Assembly (NCBI GenBank): GCA_017744495.1
Contig: JAGIBE010000166.1
Span: 1 to 41,602 of the forward strand
Direction of reading: 5' to 3'
DNA length: 41,602 bases
DNA from: Caulobacter sp.
GTDB taxonomy: Bacteria; Pseudomonadota; Alphaproteobacteria; Caulobacterales; Caulobacteraceae
The translations under genes and the position numbers were made by a program. Within the stretch, counting starts at the first letter, position 1. Every line of letters starts with the position of its first letter. Of the stretch, positions 1 to 8,218 are shown piece by piece. The notes under the pieces were generated by a model that was given only the letters and a program-made list of their open reading frames with translations, did not search any database and was not told where the DNA came from.

Positions 1-702
<702 letters not shown>

Positions 703-1587
703 CTAGCCGAGCGCCGCCATGGCCACCCCGGCCGCCGCGATCAGGCCGAAGATCATCTGAACGGCGGTCAGTCTTTCGGCGAACAGGCGACGTCCGGCGA
801 CCGCCGCGATGGGCGCCTCGATCACCCCGATCGCCCTCACCTGGCCGGCCGGCGCCAGGGCCAGGGCGATGAACCAGCCGGCCGAGGCGGCCGCGCCCCA
901 GAACCCCGCCCCCAGCGACGGTCGCCAGGCCTTGGCCACGGCGACCAGGGCGGCGCGATCGGTGACCGCCAGGAACCCGCCCAGGGCCAGGGTCTGGGCG
1001 ATCTGCACGGTCATCAGGGTGACCACCGCGGCGAAGATCGGATGGCCCGGCTCCAGGGCGTGACCGGCCTGGCGGAACGCATTCAGGCAGAAGCCGAAGG
1101 CCAGGCCCGACAACAGCGCGTAGGCCGCGCCGCTGACCGGCTTCTCGCCCGATGCGCCTGCGCGCGGCCAGGTGACGACCAGCAGGGCGACGCTGGTCAG
1201 GGCCACGCCCGTCCAGCCCACGGCGCTCAGCGTCTCGCCATAGACCAGCAGGCCCAGCAAGGCGGCCAGCGGGATCGAGCTCTGTTGGACGGCCGTGGCC
1301 ACCGCGAAGCCGGCCCGGCGCATAGCCACGAGCAGGGCCGCGGTGGCGGCGATCTGGCTGGCGCCACCCAGCAGAGCCGCCGCCCAGAAGGCCGGGGTCG
1401 CGTGCGGCTGCTCGCCCCGGGTCAGGGCGAAGGCGACGGCGACGAACACCGCCGCGAACGGCAGGCCGAACAGAAACCGCACCAGGGTCGCGCCCCAGGG
1501 GCCGGTGTTGCCCATGACAGAGCGCTGGGCGGCGTTGCGGGCCACCTGGGCGAACGAGGCGGCGATGGTGATGGGGATCCAGATCAT
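703..1587 (-). CDS. EamA/DMT-family membrane transporter
   Basis: This is a 294-residue, very hydrophobic protein with about ten predicted membrane helices arranged as two repeats, the classic size and layout of drug/metabolite transporters with two EamA domains. The second EamA repeat ends in the typical GxxLFAERLT region and a final helix, LIAAAGVAMAAL. These inner-membrane carriers export or import small metabolites, and the substrate cannot be read from sequence. I place the start at the ATG at 1585-1587 because it overlaps the TGA of the upstream methyltransferase in an ATGA arrangement, which implies translational coupling. An upstream extension in the same frame would only shadow the methyltransferase gene. 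A role in handling a methylated product is inference from context. Confidence 0.88.
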   Translation of the reverse strand: MIWIPITIAASFAQVARNAAQRSVMGNTGPWGATLVRFLFGLPFAAVFVAVAFALTRGEQPHATPAFWAAALLGGASQIAATAALLVAMRRAGFAVATAVQQSSIPLAALLGLLVYGETLSAVGWTGVALTSVALLVVTWPRAGASGEKPVSGAAYALLSGLAFGFCLNAFRQAGHALEPGHPIFAAVVTLMTVQIAQTLALGGFLAVTDRAALVAVAKAWRPSLGAGFWGAAASAGWFIALALAPAGQVRAIGVIEAPIAAVAGRRLFAERLTAVQMIFGLIAAAGVAMAALG

Positions 1588-2165
1588 GACCGCCTCGCCG
1601 CGATGACCAGGCCTGACGCCCAGTCCAGGGCCACGGTCGCCAGGTCGGGATGGGACTTCAGGCGCACCGTCAGGGCGTCGACCCGGCTTTGGTGGCCTTC
1701 GGGCCAGTTGGGTTGCGGGACCATGTCGTCGACCACGTAGAGCCCGCCGGGCTTCAGGAGCGCCAAGGTCTCCTCCAGCCCCTCGTACTTGCCGGGCATG
1801 GCGTCGGCGAAGATCAGGTCCAGCATGCCGGGCGCCTGGGCTCGGACATAGTCCAGCCCGTCGGCGATGATGAAGGTGACACCCGGGTCTTCCCCCAGAA
1901 CGTCGCGGGCCACGGCCTGGACCGTCGGATCGCTGTCGACCGAGACCAGCTGGGCGCCCTGCCCCATGCCGGCCAGCAGCCAGGCGGTGGCCAGGCCGGT
2001 GCCGGTCCCCAGCTCCAGCAGCCGCCCCTCGGGCTTGGACGCGGCCAGCAGGCGCAGCATGGCGCCGGTCTTGGGCTCGGAGGGCATGTCGAAGCCCAGC
2101 GCCCGCGAGCGGGCGTCGATCTCGCGCCATTCCGGCGGCGCGTCGATGGTGTTGTCGTCGAACAT
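1584..2165 (-). CDS. Class I SAM-dependent O-methyltransferase
   Basis: This 193-residue protein has the Rossmann-type methyltransferase core. The SAM-binding motif I is LLELGTGTGLATAWLL around residues 49-64. The acidic residue after strand 2 lies in LVSVDSDPTV, motif III is FIIADGLDYV, and motif IV is LDLIFADAMPGKYEG. LLKPGGLYVVDDMV is the usual post-I strand with the DD metal/substrate region seen in catechol- and caffeoyl-CoA-type O-methyltransferases. It is cytoplasmic and transfers a methyl group from S-adenosylmethionine to an unknown small acceptor. Its stop overlaps the EamA start by four bases, so the two are very probably one transcript. The ATG at 2163-2165 lacks a strong Shine-Dalgarno sequence. 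Confidence 0.88.
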   Translation of the reverse strand: MFDDNTIDAPPEWREIDARSRALGFDMPSEPKTGAMLRLLAASKPEGRLLELGTGTGLATAWLLAGMGQGAQLVSVDSDPTVQAVARDVLGEDPGVTFIIADGLDYVRAQAPGMLDLIFADAMPGKYEGLEETLALLKPGGLYVVDDMVPQPNWPEGHQSRVDALTVRLKSHPDLATVALDWASGLVIAARRS

Positions 2166-2292
2166 CGGTTCGTCCTTATGCCGCCCTTATGCGGACGGCG
2201 TGTTTCCGAATGGAGGTTTTAGGCCGCTCGAGCGCACACCCTGGCCGTCGACCCGTCCGGTGACGGGCCCGACCAGTCAGAGGTTGTCGACC

Positions 2293-2766
2293 ATGTCGTC
2301 CCATCCGTTCCGTCAAGCCGCGCAGTTCCTGCTGGGCGTGCCGACCGACGGGCTCCATCACACGCTCGGGCGCATGCTGGCGCTGGCCCAGGCCACCCCG
2401 CTGTGTTTCGTGGCGGTGACCGGGCCCGACGCAGGCGAGGCGATGAGCGTGCTCTGGCGCAAGGGCTACGATCGGGTCGAAGCAGCCCGACGGGCTACCT
2501 GCCGCGCGGCCGACGAACAGAGCGACGTGCTGCTGGTCGTGGGCTGCGAAACGGTGGCCGACGCGCGCGCCGCCGCGGCCTCGACCCTGACCATGCTCCG
2601 CCCGGGCGGGGCGATGATCATCGACGCCGGCGCGTTCCTGGACCAGGAACCGCGCCGGGCGCTGTGCGAGGATCTGCGGGCGCTGGGCCTGGAGGTCGAA
2701 CCCCAGGCATGCCTGTCGGCGGAGCTCCTAGCGACGCGGCCGTTCTCGAAACGAGAAGCGGCCTAG
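2293..2766 (+). CDS. Conserved hypothetical protein, possibly a degenerate methyltransferase-like fold
   Basis: This gene encodes 157 residues from the ATG at 2293. Strong third-position G/C supports real coding, although a Shine-Dalgarno is weak. The N-terminal half is leucine/alanine rich. The C-terminal half contains DVLLVVGCETVADARAAAAS and then LRPGGAMIIDAGAFLDQ, which resembles the LKPGG-strand and post-strand region of SAM-dependent methyltransferases, but I cannot find a glycine-rich SAM motif. It is divergent from the methyltransferase gene on its left and convergent with leuA on its right, with only three bases between the two stops. No signal peptide or membrane helix is visible. 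The function is unknown. Confidence 0.72.
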   Translation: MSSHPFRQAAQFLLGVPTDGLHHTLGRMLALAQATPLCFVAVTGPDAGEAMSVLWRKGYDRVEAARRATCRAADEQSDVLLVVGCETVADARAAAASTLTMLRPGGAMIIDAGAFLDQEPRRALCEDLRALGLEVEPQACLSAELLATRPFSKREAA

Positions 2767-2769
2767 GTC

Positions 2770-4359
2770 TTAGAAGCCGCTGGCGATGGCGGCTTCCGGC
2801 CGGCTCTTTTCCTTGCGCGCCATGAGGTTGTTCAGGGCGTTCACATAGGCCTTGGCCGAGGCGGTCAGGGTGTCGGTGTCGGCGGCCTGGCCGGTGGCGA
2901 TACGGCCGTCCTCCTCGAGCCGGACCGAGACCTGGGCTTGGGCGTCGGTGCCTTCGGTCACCGCGTGCACCTGGAACAGGCGCAGGGCGGCGTTGTGCGG
3001 CACGATCTGCTGGATGGCGTTGAACACGGCGTCCACTGGACCGTCGCCCGAGGCCTCCGAGGTCTTGGTCTCGCCGTCGACTTCCAGGGTCAGCTCGGCC
3101 GACTGGCCGTCGGTGCCGGCCACCACGCGCAGGTGGGTGACGCGGATGCGTTCCGAGCCGCGCGCCAGGGCGTCGTCGACCAAGGCGATGATGTCGTCGT
3201 CGTAGACGTGCTTCTTGCGGTCGGCCAGATCCTTGAAGCGGCCGAAGGCCTCCTTCAGGGCGTTCTGGCCCAGCTCGTAGCCCAGATCCTTCAGCTTGGC
3301 GCGGAAGGCGTGGCTGCCCGAGTGCTTGCCCATGACCAGGCTGGACGGCGCCTGGCCGACCGATTCCGGGGTCATGATCTCGTAGGTCTCGCGGTTCTTC
3401 AGCATCCCGTCCTGGTGGATGCCGCTTTCATGCGCGAAGGCGTTCTTGCCGACGATGGCCTTGTTGTACTGCACCGGGAAGCCGGTGATGGCCGAGACGT
3501 AGCGGCTGGCGCGGGTGATGTGGGTGGTGTCGATGCCTGTCTGGAACGGGAGGCGGTCGCCGCGCACCTTCAGGGCCATGACGATCTCTTCCAGGGCGGC
3601 GTTGCCGGCCCGTTCGCCCAGGCCGTTGATCGCGCACTCGACCTGACGCGCCCCGCCCTGCACGCCGGCCAGGCTGTTGGCCACCGCCAGGCCCAGGTCG
3701 TTGTGGCAGTGGGTGGAGAAGATCACGCGATCCGCGCCGTCGACGTTCTCGACCATCCACTTGAACAGGTCGGCGTACTCGGACGGGTAGGTGTAGCCCA
3801 CGGTGTCGGGCAGGTTGATCGTGGTGGCGCCGGCCTTGATGGCGGTCTCGATCGCGCGGCGCAGGAACTGGCGGTCGCTGCGGGTGGCGTCCTCGGCCGA
3901 CCACTCGACGTCGTCGCGCAGGTTGCGGGCGTGGCCGACCGAGCGGGCGATCACGTCGATGACGGCGTCCGGCTCCATCTGCAGCTTGTGCTTCATGTGC
4001 AGGTCGCTGGTGGCGATCACCACGTGGATACGACCGCGCTGCGTGCCCTTCAGGGCCTCCGCGCATCTATCGATATCCACCTGGTGGGCGCGGCACAGGC
4101 CGGCGACGGTGGAGTTCTTGACGATCTTGGCGATCTCCTTGACCGCTTCGAAGTCGCCGTTCGAGGCGATCGGGAAGCCGGCCTCGATGACATCGACCCC
4201 CATCTCCTCGAGGATCTTGGCCAATTCCAGCTTCTCGTCATGCGACATCGAGGCGCCGGGCGACTGCTCGCCGTCGCGCATGGTGGTGTCGAAAATGACG
4301 ACGTTGTCGCGCTTGTCGAAAGCGCCACCTGAAAAGGGGCTAGGCGATACGGAGCTCAT
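2770..4359 (-). CDS. leuA: 2-isopropylmalate synthase
   Basis: This 529-residue enzyme condenses acetyl-CoA with 2-oxoisovalerate, the committed step of leucine biosynthesis in the cytoplasm. The HMGL-like TIM barrel starts with VVIFDTTMRDGEQSPGASMS (catalytic Arg and metal-binding Asp) around residues 20-39. It contains the metal-binding FSTHCHNDLGLAVANS segment and the INGLGERAGNAALEE signature. The tail from about residue 390 (LRVVAGTDGQSAELTLEVDG, then GPVDAVFNAI) is the LeuA regulatory domain that binds leucine for feedback inhibition. Length is normal for long LeuA proteins. The ATG at 4357-4359 has only a weak Shine-Dalgarno. A short leucine-codon-rich frame lies upstream at 4444-4500, so expression is probably leucine-responsive. 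Confidence 0.97.
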   Translation of the reverse strand: MSSVSPSPFSGGAFDKRDNVVIFDTTMRDGEQSPGASMSHDEKLELAKILEEMGVDVIEAGFPIASNGDFEAVKEIAKIVKNSTVAGLCRAHQVDIDRCAEALKGTQRGRIHVVIATSDLHMKHKLQMEPDAVIDVIARSVGHARNLRDDVEWSAEDATRSDRQFLRRAIETAIKAGATTINLPDTVGYTYPSEYADLFKWMVENVDGADRVIFSTHCHNDLGLAVANSLAGVQGGARQVECAINGLGERAGNAALEEIVMALKVRGDRLPFQTGIDTTHITRASRYVSAITGFPVQYNKAIVGKNAFAHESGIHQDGMLKNRETYEIMTPESVGQAPSSLVMGKHSGSHAFRAKLKDLGYELGQNALKEAFGRFKDLADRKKHVYDDDIIALVDDALARGSERIRVTHLRVVAGTDGQSAELTLEVDGETKTSEASGDGPVDAVFNAIQQIVPHNAALRLFQVHAVTEGTDAQAQVSVRLEEDGRIATGQAADTDTLTASAKAYVNALNNLMARKEKSRPEAAIASGF

Positions 4360-4443
4360 GTCGTTACTCGTGATGGGGTCAGCGTGCGGGCGGCTATGGG
4401 TTCAGTCATCCCCTGCGCGCCCGGCCACGACGATGCGCGGCCC

Positions 4444-4500
4444 CTAGAGCGCCCAGGGGTTGGTAAGCCGAAGCGAAAGCAGTTGGCGCGCGACGTTCAT
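4444..4500 (-). CDS. Probable leucine leader peptide (leuL-like) upstream of leuA
   Basis: On the leuA strand, an 18-codon frame reads MNVARQLLSLRLTNPWAL and ends in TAG, 84 bases before the leuA start. Five of its residues are leucine, and the core has four leucine codons within six (CTG CTT TCG CTT CGG CTT). Three of these are CTT, a codon rarely used in the surrounding G/C-ending genes. This is the signature of a ribosome-stalling leader peptide. The end of the frame can fold as CCCCT-gggcgctc-AGGGG, and GC-rich complementary segments follow before leuA. I see no U-tract, so the switch could act on leuA translation or through Rho rather than a classic intrinsic attenuator. The call is inference from codon content and position. 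Confidence 0.6.
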   Translation of the reverse strand: MNVARQLLSLRLTNPWAL

Positions 4501-4597
4501 GGCAGGCTTTCTACACAGCGACCCGAAAAGCAGCAAGCATTTTGCGTTAATCGATCAATTCGCCGCATGTTGAGCAAATTGTTTCCAAGAATCCCTG

Positions 4598-6571
4598 CTA
4601 ATTGGGGCGAGTGACGATCGGGAAATCGGTGGTGAAGGCGTCAAACCACCCCGTCAGACGAGACATGGCGGCGGGATCACCCTCCAGTTTCGCCTCGCCC
4701 GACGCCACCTTGGCCGCCAGGGGCTTGCCCTTGAACAGCGCCTCCAGGAGCATCGGACGCGCCACGGTCAGGGTTGCATCGACCGGTTCGCCCGTCCCCG
4801 TCGTCTTCTGGGCCACCAGCACGCGGTTGCGCACCTCGACCATGAACCGTTCCCCACGCTCGGGGAAGACGAAGGCCAAGCGGACGTGGGCGTCGCCCAC
4901 CTTGTCAGGGTTCAGGCGGATGGCCAGGACGTCGAAGATCATCTCGCTGGGCAGGCCCTGCAGGATTTCCATCGAGGCGGTGGACGCCGGCATCTTGCGC
5001 ACCCCGCCCCGCAGTTCGTCGGCGGCGGTCAGGTACATGTTGCGCCAGATGGCGTTCTCGGTCTGGTAGCCCAACTGCTGATAGGCCGCCGCCAGGTCGG
5101 CCTTGGCCGCCGCGTCGGCCGGGTCGGACATCACCAGGTGGTCCAGCAAGGTCGCGGCCCAGGCATAGTCGCCCTTCCCCGCCGCCGCCCTGGCCATGTC
5201 GCGCACACGGGCCGCACCGCCCATGGCCTCGACATAGCGCGCGCCGGTCTGGGCCGGCGGCTGCGGGGCCAAGTGGACGGGGTTGGCGTCGTACCAGCCC
5301 ATGTAGCGCTGATAGACCGCCCGGCTGTTGAAGCTCATGCTCCCGTAATAGCCGCGGTTGAACCAGTCCTTGGCCAGACTCGGCGGCAGGTCGATGGCCG
5401 CGGCGATCTCGTCGCCGGTCAGGCCCTCGTTCATCATCCGAACCGACTGGTCGTGCAGATACTTGTAGGCGTCGCGGTGATCCTCGAGGAACGCCTTGAC
5501 GGTGGCCCGGCCGAAGCGCGGCCAGCCGTGGCTGGTGATCATCAGGTCCGAGCCGTCGGCGAACAGGCGGATCGACTCGGTCAGGTCGTCGGCCCAGGCC
5601 TTGCTGTCGCGGACCAGAGCCCCGCGCGGGGTCAGCACGTTGTGCATGGTGACATTGGCGTTCTCGGCCATGTCCAGGATGCGCAGGTCCGGCAGGTAGA
5701 GGTTCATCTCGGCCGGGGCCTCGGTGTTGGGCGTGTACTGGAAGCGCACCTTCACCCCGTCCAGCACCAGCTCCTGCCCCGTATGGTCAATGGTGACGGT
5801 CGGCGGGATCAGGGTGATCGAGCCCTTGGCCACGTTCTGGCCGATGCCCGAGCTGATCTGGCCCTCCACGCCGGGCGGCAGCATCAGGCCGAACTGGTAC
5901 TGGGCCCGGCGGCTCATGGCGTTGCCGGCCAGGACGTTCTCGCTGACCACCTCCTTCATGAAGCCCTCGGGGGCGACGATGGCGATCTTGCCGGCCTCGA
6001 CGTCCTTGGCGTCGACGATCCCGCGCACGCCGCCGAAGTGGTCGCTGTGGCTGTGGGTGTAGATCACCGCCTTGATCGGCCGAGCGCCCACCTTCTCGGT
6101 GACCAGTTCAAACGCCGCCTTGGCGGTCTCGGCCGTGGTCAGCGGATCGACCACCACCCAGCCGGTTTCGCCCTGGATGAAGGTGACGTTGGAGACGTCG
6201 AAGCCCCGCACCTGCCAGACGCGGTCAGACACCTTGAAGAGGCCGTTCTTCGAAAGGAGCTGCGCCTGGCGCCACAGGCTGGGGTTCACGGTGGCGGGCG
6301 GCTGGCCCTTCAGGAAGTCGTAGGCCGACAAGTCCCAGGCCACGCCGCCGTCGGCCCGCTTGATCAGCGGATCGGCGCGGGTGCCCAGAAAGCCGCGCTC
6401 GGCGAAGGCGAAGTCCTGCTTGTCGGAGAACGGCAGGGTCTCGGCGAAGACCTTCTGCCGAGCGACCGTGGCGGGCGAGGCCGGATCGGCGGCCCAGGAC
6501 GGCGCGGCGGCGGCCGCCGCCAGGATTAGGACCCAAGCGGCCGCGCCACCCTTCAGACCGTCGCCCGCCAT
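4598..6571 (-). CDS. Secreted alkyl sulfatase, metallo-beta-lactamase fold (SdsA1/BDS1 type)
   Basis: This 657-residue protein matches the usual length of class III alkyl sulfatases. An N-terminal signal peptide (hydrophobic residues 10-27, ending near PSWA-AD) directs it to the periplasm. The metallo-beta-lactamase domain carries the zinc motif THSHSDHFGG at residues 172-181. Later elements typical of the family are GNAMSRRAQYQFG, the paired-Glu segments NTEAPAEMNLY and MAENANVTMHN, and SHGWPRFG. A helical dimerisation region follows, then a C-terminal SCP2-like domain (about 530-657). The enzyme hydrolyses alkyl sulfate esters such as dodecyl sulfate to alcohol and sulfate. It is transcribed divergently from a TetR gene, with a perfect palindrome between them. 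The ATG at 6569-6571 has a good GGGAGGGA Shine-Dalgarno. Confidence 0.93.
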   Translation of the reverse strand: MAGDGLKGGAAAWVLILAAAAAAPSWAADPASPATVARQKVFAETLPFSDKQDFAFAERGFLGTRADPLIKRADGGVAWDLSAYDFLKGQPPATVNPSLWRQAQLLSKNGLFKVSDRVWQVRGFDVSNVTFIQGETGWVVVDPLTTAETAKAAFELVTEKVGARPIKAVIYTHSHSDHFGGVRGIVDAKDVEAGKIAIVAPEGFMKEVVSENVLAGNAMSRRAQYQFGLMLPPGVEGQISSGIGQNVAKGSITLIPPTVTIDHTGQELVLDGVKVRFQYTPNTEAPAEMNLYLPDLRILDMAENANVTMHNVLTPRGALVRDSKAWADDLTESIRLFADGSDLMITSHGWPRFGRATVKAFLEDHRDAYKYLHDQSVRMMNEGLTGDEIAAAIDLPPSLAKDWFNRGYYGSMSFNSRAVYQRYMGWYDANPVHLAPQPPAQTGARYVEAMGGAARVRDMARAAAGKGDYAWAATLLDHLVMSDPADAAAKADLAAAYQQLGYQTENAIWRNMYLTAADELRGGVRKMPASTASMEILQGLPSEMIFDVLAIRLNPDKVGDAHVRLAFVFPERGERFMVEVRNRVLVAQKTTGTGEPVDATLTVARPMLLEALFKGKPLAAKVASGEAKLEGDPAAMSRLTGWFDAFTTDFPIVTRPN

Positions 6572-6597
6572 GCCGTCCCTCCCGTGTTTTGTTGTTT

Positions 6598-6615
6598 TGA
6601 AACTTCAGAGTTTCA
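6598..6615. promoter_or_regulatory. Perfect palindrome between alkyl sulfatase and TetR genes, likely operator
   Basis: TGAAACT-tcag-AGTTTCA is a perfect 7-4-7 inverted repeat in the 62-base divergent gap. On the plus strand it starts just inside a TTGAAA (6597-6602), which pairs at 16 bases with TACATA (6619-6624) as a plausible promoter for the TetR gene. The location, symmetry and divergent layout are typical of an operator bound by the adjacent TetR protein to repress both genes. Confidence 0.65.
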
Positions 6616-6633
6616 TTTTACATAGCACCGAAG

Positions 6634-7305
6634 ATGAGCGCCGCAAAATCCTCCGTTCAGGTCGCCCGCGGCCGCCCCGGCCGGCCCAAGCCGCGCGTCG
6701 ACCGCGCCGCGCGCGGCCAGGCGGTGCTGGCCGCCGCCGTCGAGGTGTTCACGGAGAAGGGACTGCAGGCGGCGACGGTGCAGGACGTGGCCGACCGCCT
6801 AGGCATGGCCAAGATCTTGGTGTACCGCCTCTATCCGTCCCGCCAGGCGATCGTCGACGCGCTGTTCGCCGACGCCCTGAAGCGGATCGAGGCCGCCGCC
6901 GCCACGCCCTGGGGCGGCTACGGTTCGAGCATGGCCGGCCTGATCGCCCTGGCCCGGAGCCAGCCCGACCTGTTCCTGCTGTTGCTGCGCGACGCCCGCG
7001 CCGCGCCCGAGGCCGCCGCTTGGGCCAAGGCTTGCGACGACCTGCTGGTCACCCTGGGCCGGCCCTTCATCGCCCCGCCCGCCGGCGCCTCCGACGAGAC
7101 CCGGGCCGCCTGCCTGCACGCCGTGCGCAGCTTCGTGCCGTTTTTCGTCCAGGCCTGGGTCGCGGGGATCGAGCGTCGTGACGGCATGAGCGACGAGGCC
7201 AGGATCGAATGGTTCGGCCAGATCGTCCGCGCCTGGCGGACCGCCACCTACCAGGCCCTGGACCTGGGACCGCCGCCTACTCCGCCGCCTCTTCGCGCTT
7301 CTTGA
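6634..7305 (+). CDS. TetR/AcrR-family transcriptional regulator
   Basis: This 223-residue protein has a basic N-terminal tail (GRPGRPKPR) followed by a TetR helix-turn-helix at about residues 25-75: AVLAAAVEVFTEKGLQAATV, DVADRLGMAKILVYRLYPSR, QAIVDALF. The rest is a helical ligand-binding and dimerisation domain with no recognised signature. It is transcribed divergently from the alkyl sulfatase gene across a 62-base gap holding a palindromic operator candidate. The simplest reading is a repressor of the sulfatase and of itself, relieved by an alkyl sulfate or its alcohol. The 3' end overlaps the convergent VTT-family gene by 29 bases. Confidence 0.9.
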   Translation: MSAAKSSVQVARGRPGRPKPRVDRAARGQAVLAAAVEVFTEKGLQAATVQDVADRLGMAKILVYRLYPSRQAIVDALFADALKRIEAAAATPWGGYGSSMAGLIALARSQPDLFLLLLRDARAAPEAAAWAKACDDLLVTLGRPFIAPPAGASDETRAACLHAVRSFVPFFVQAWVAGIERRDGMSDEARIEWFGQIVRAWRTATYQALDLGPPPTPPPLRAS

Positions 7306-7987
7306 GCCAATTGCGGGCGATCAGGCCCGCGCCGATCCAGACCGCCACGGCGATCACCAGCATCACGATGTGCTGCTTGCCGCCGCCCTTCAGGGCCTGG
7401 ACGATCGAATTGCCGGCGAAGGCGGTCAGGGCGATCTTCGGGACGATGCCGATCGCGGTGCCGGCGGCGAAGTCGCGGATCTTCATCGGCGTCACGCCCG
7501 CGGCCATGTTGACGACGATGAACGGGGCCGAGGGCACCAGGCGCACGATCAGGCTGGCCAGGAAGCCGTTCTTGCCGATCAGCTTCATGAACTTGGCCAC
7601 GCCGTCGCCGGCCAGGTCCTTCAGCAGCCGGCCGCCGAACGCCCGTCCCAGCCAGAACCCGACCAGGGAGGAGACAAGGGTGCCGATCCAGCTGTAGGCG
7701 AAACCGGTCCAGGGCCCGAAGGCCACCACCGCAGCCGCGATCAGCACGAACTGCGGCACGCCGATGAAGGCCAGGACCGCGAAGGCGCCGACGGCCACCG
7801 GCAGGGCCCAGGGACCATGGGCCGCGCCCAGCCACTGTTCGACCGTCACCTCGCCGTTCAAGCCCAACAGCTGGGCCCCGAACAGGAAGACCACGCCCAC
7901 TCCGCCGAACAGCACGAACGACACCGCGACCGTGCGCCAGGCGCGGGCGTCCATGTTGGTGACGAAGTCGATCACGCGACGAAACAT
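7277..7987 (-). CDS. TVP38/TMEM64-type (VTT/DedA superfamily) membrane protein
   Basis: This 236-residue polytopic inner-membrane protein has a VTT domain. Visible signatures are the reentrant segment FIGVPQFVLIAAAVVAFGPW, then GTLVSSLVGFWLGRAFGG, and the conserved RLVPSAPFIVVNMAAGVTPM motif around residues 145-165. An amphipathic segment and two more helices follow, with a charged KKREEAAE end. DedA/VTT members are implicated in lipid flipping (for example of undecaprenyl phosphate or phosphatidylethanolamine) and in proton-motive-force homeostasis, but the substrate of this subgroup is not established. Its coding end overlaps the convergent TetR gene by 29 bases. The ATG at 7985-7987 gives the normal family length. 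Confidence 0.88.
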   Translation of the reverse strand: MFRRVIDFVTNMDARAWRTVAVSFVLFGGVGVVFLFGAQLLGLNGEVTVEQWLGAAHGPWALPVAVGAFAVLAFIGVPQFVLIAAAVVAFGPWTGFAYSWIGTLVSSLVGFWLGRAFGGRLLKDLAGDGVAKFMKLIGKNGFLASLIVRLVPSAPFIVVNMAAGVTPMKIRDFAAGTAIGIVPKIALTAFAGNSIVQALKGGGKQHIVMLVIAVAVWIGAGLIARNWLKKREEAAE

Positions 7988-8154
7988 GCGCCTGCCTCGC
8001 CCATGCCCCGGGCGCGGTCAAGCACGGTCCGGGTGCAAATCGCCCGTTGACCGCTCATTTTGTCGTCAGCTTCCCGTCGGACGGGTCCGCCGCAAGGTTA
8101 AGTTTCCCGCGACACGACATTCCCGTTGCGAAGCTGTCGTAAGGCGCGGCTAAG

Positions 8155-8163
8155 TTATCCACA
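8155..8163 (+). promoter_or_regulatory. Perfect DnaA box upstream of the first ParA-like gene
   Basis: TTATCCACA, identical to the strongest consensus DnaA-binding 9-mer, lies 56 bases before the GTG start of the first ParA-like ATPase, inside a 231-base gap with no other gene. A single box fits transcriptional control by DnaA rather than an origin. No box cluster or AT-rich unwinding element is visible. Confidence 0.55.
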
Positions 8164-8218
8164 GGCTCCCGGGCCTCGCGGAAAGCGCGGTGTACGGGAC
8201 TTTGGGGGAGCGTCCGAC

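Noticed and set aside
2938..4332. Plus-strand open frame antisense to leuA
   Set aside because: Artefact of codon bias; leuA on the minus strand is complete and unmistakable.
4886..6529. Plus-strand open frame antisense to the alkyl sulfatase
   Set aside because: Shadow frame rich in Val, His, Gly and Arg with no domain; the opposite strand encodes a complete enzyme with zinc motif.
8101..8218. A replication origin near the DnaA box
   Set aside because: Only one DnaA box is visible, with no AT-rich unwinding region or cluster of boxes; the gene neighbours are not those of a chromosomal origin.
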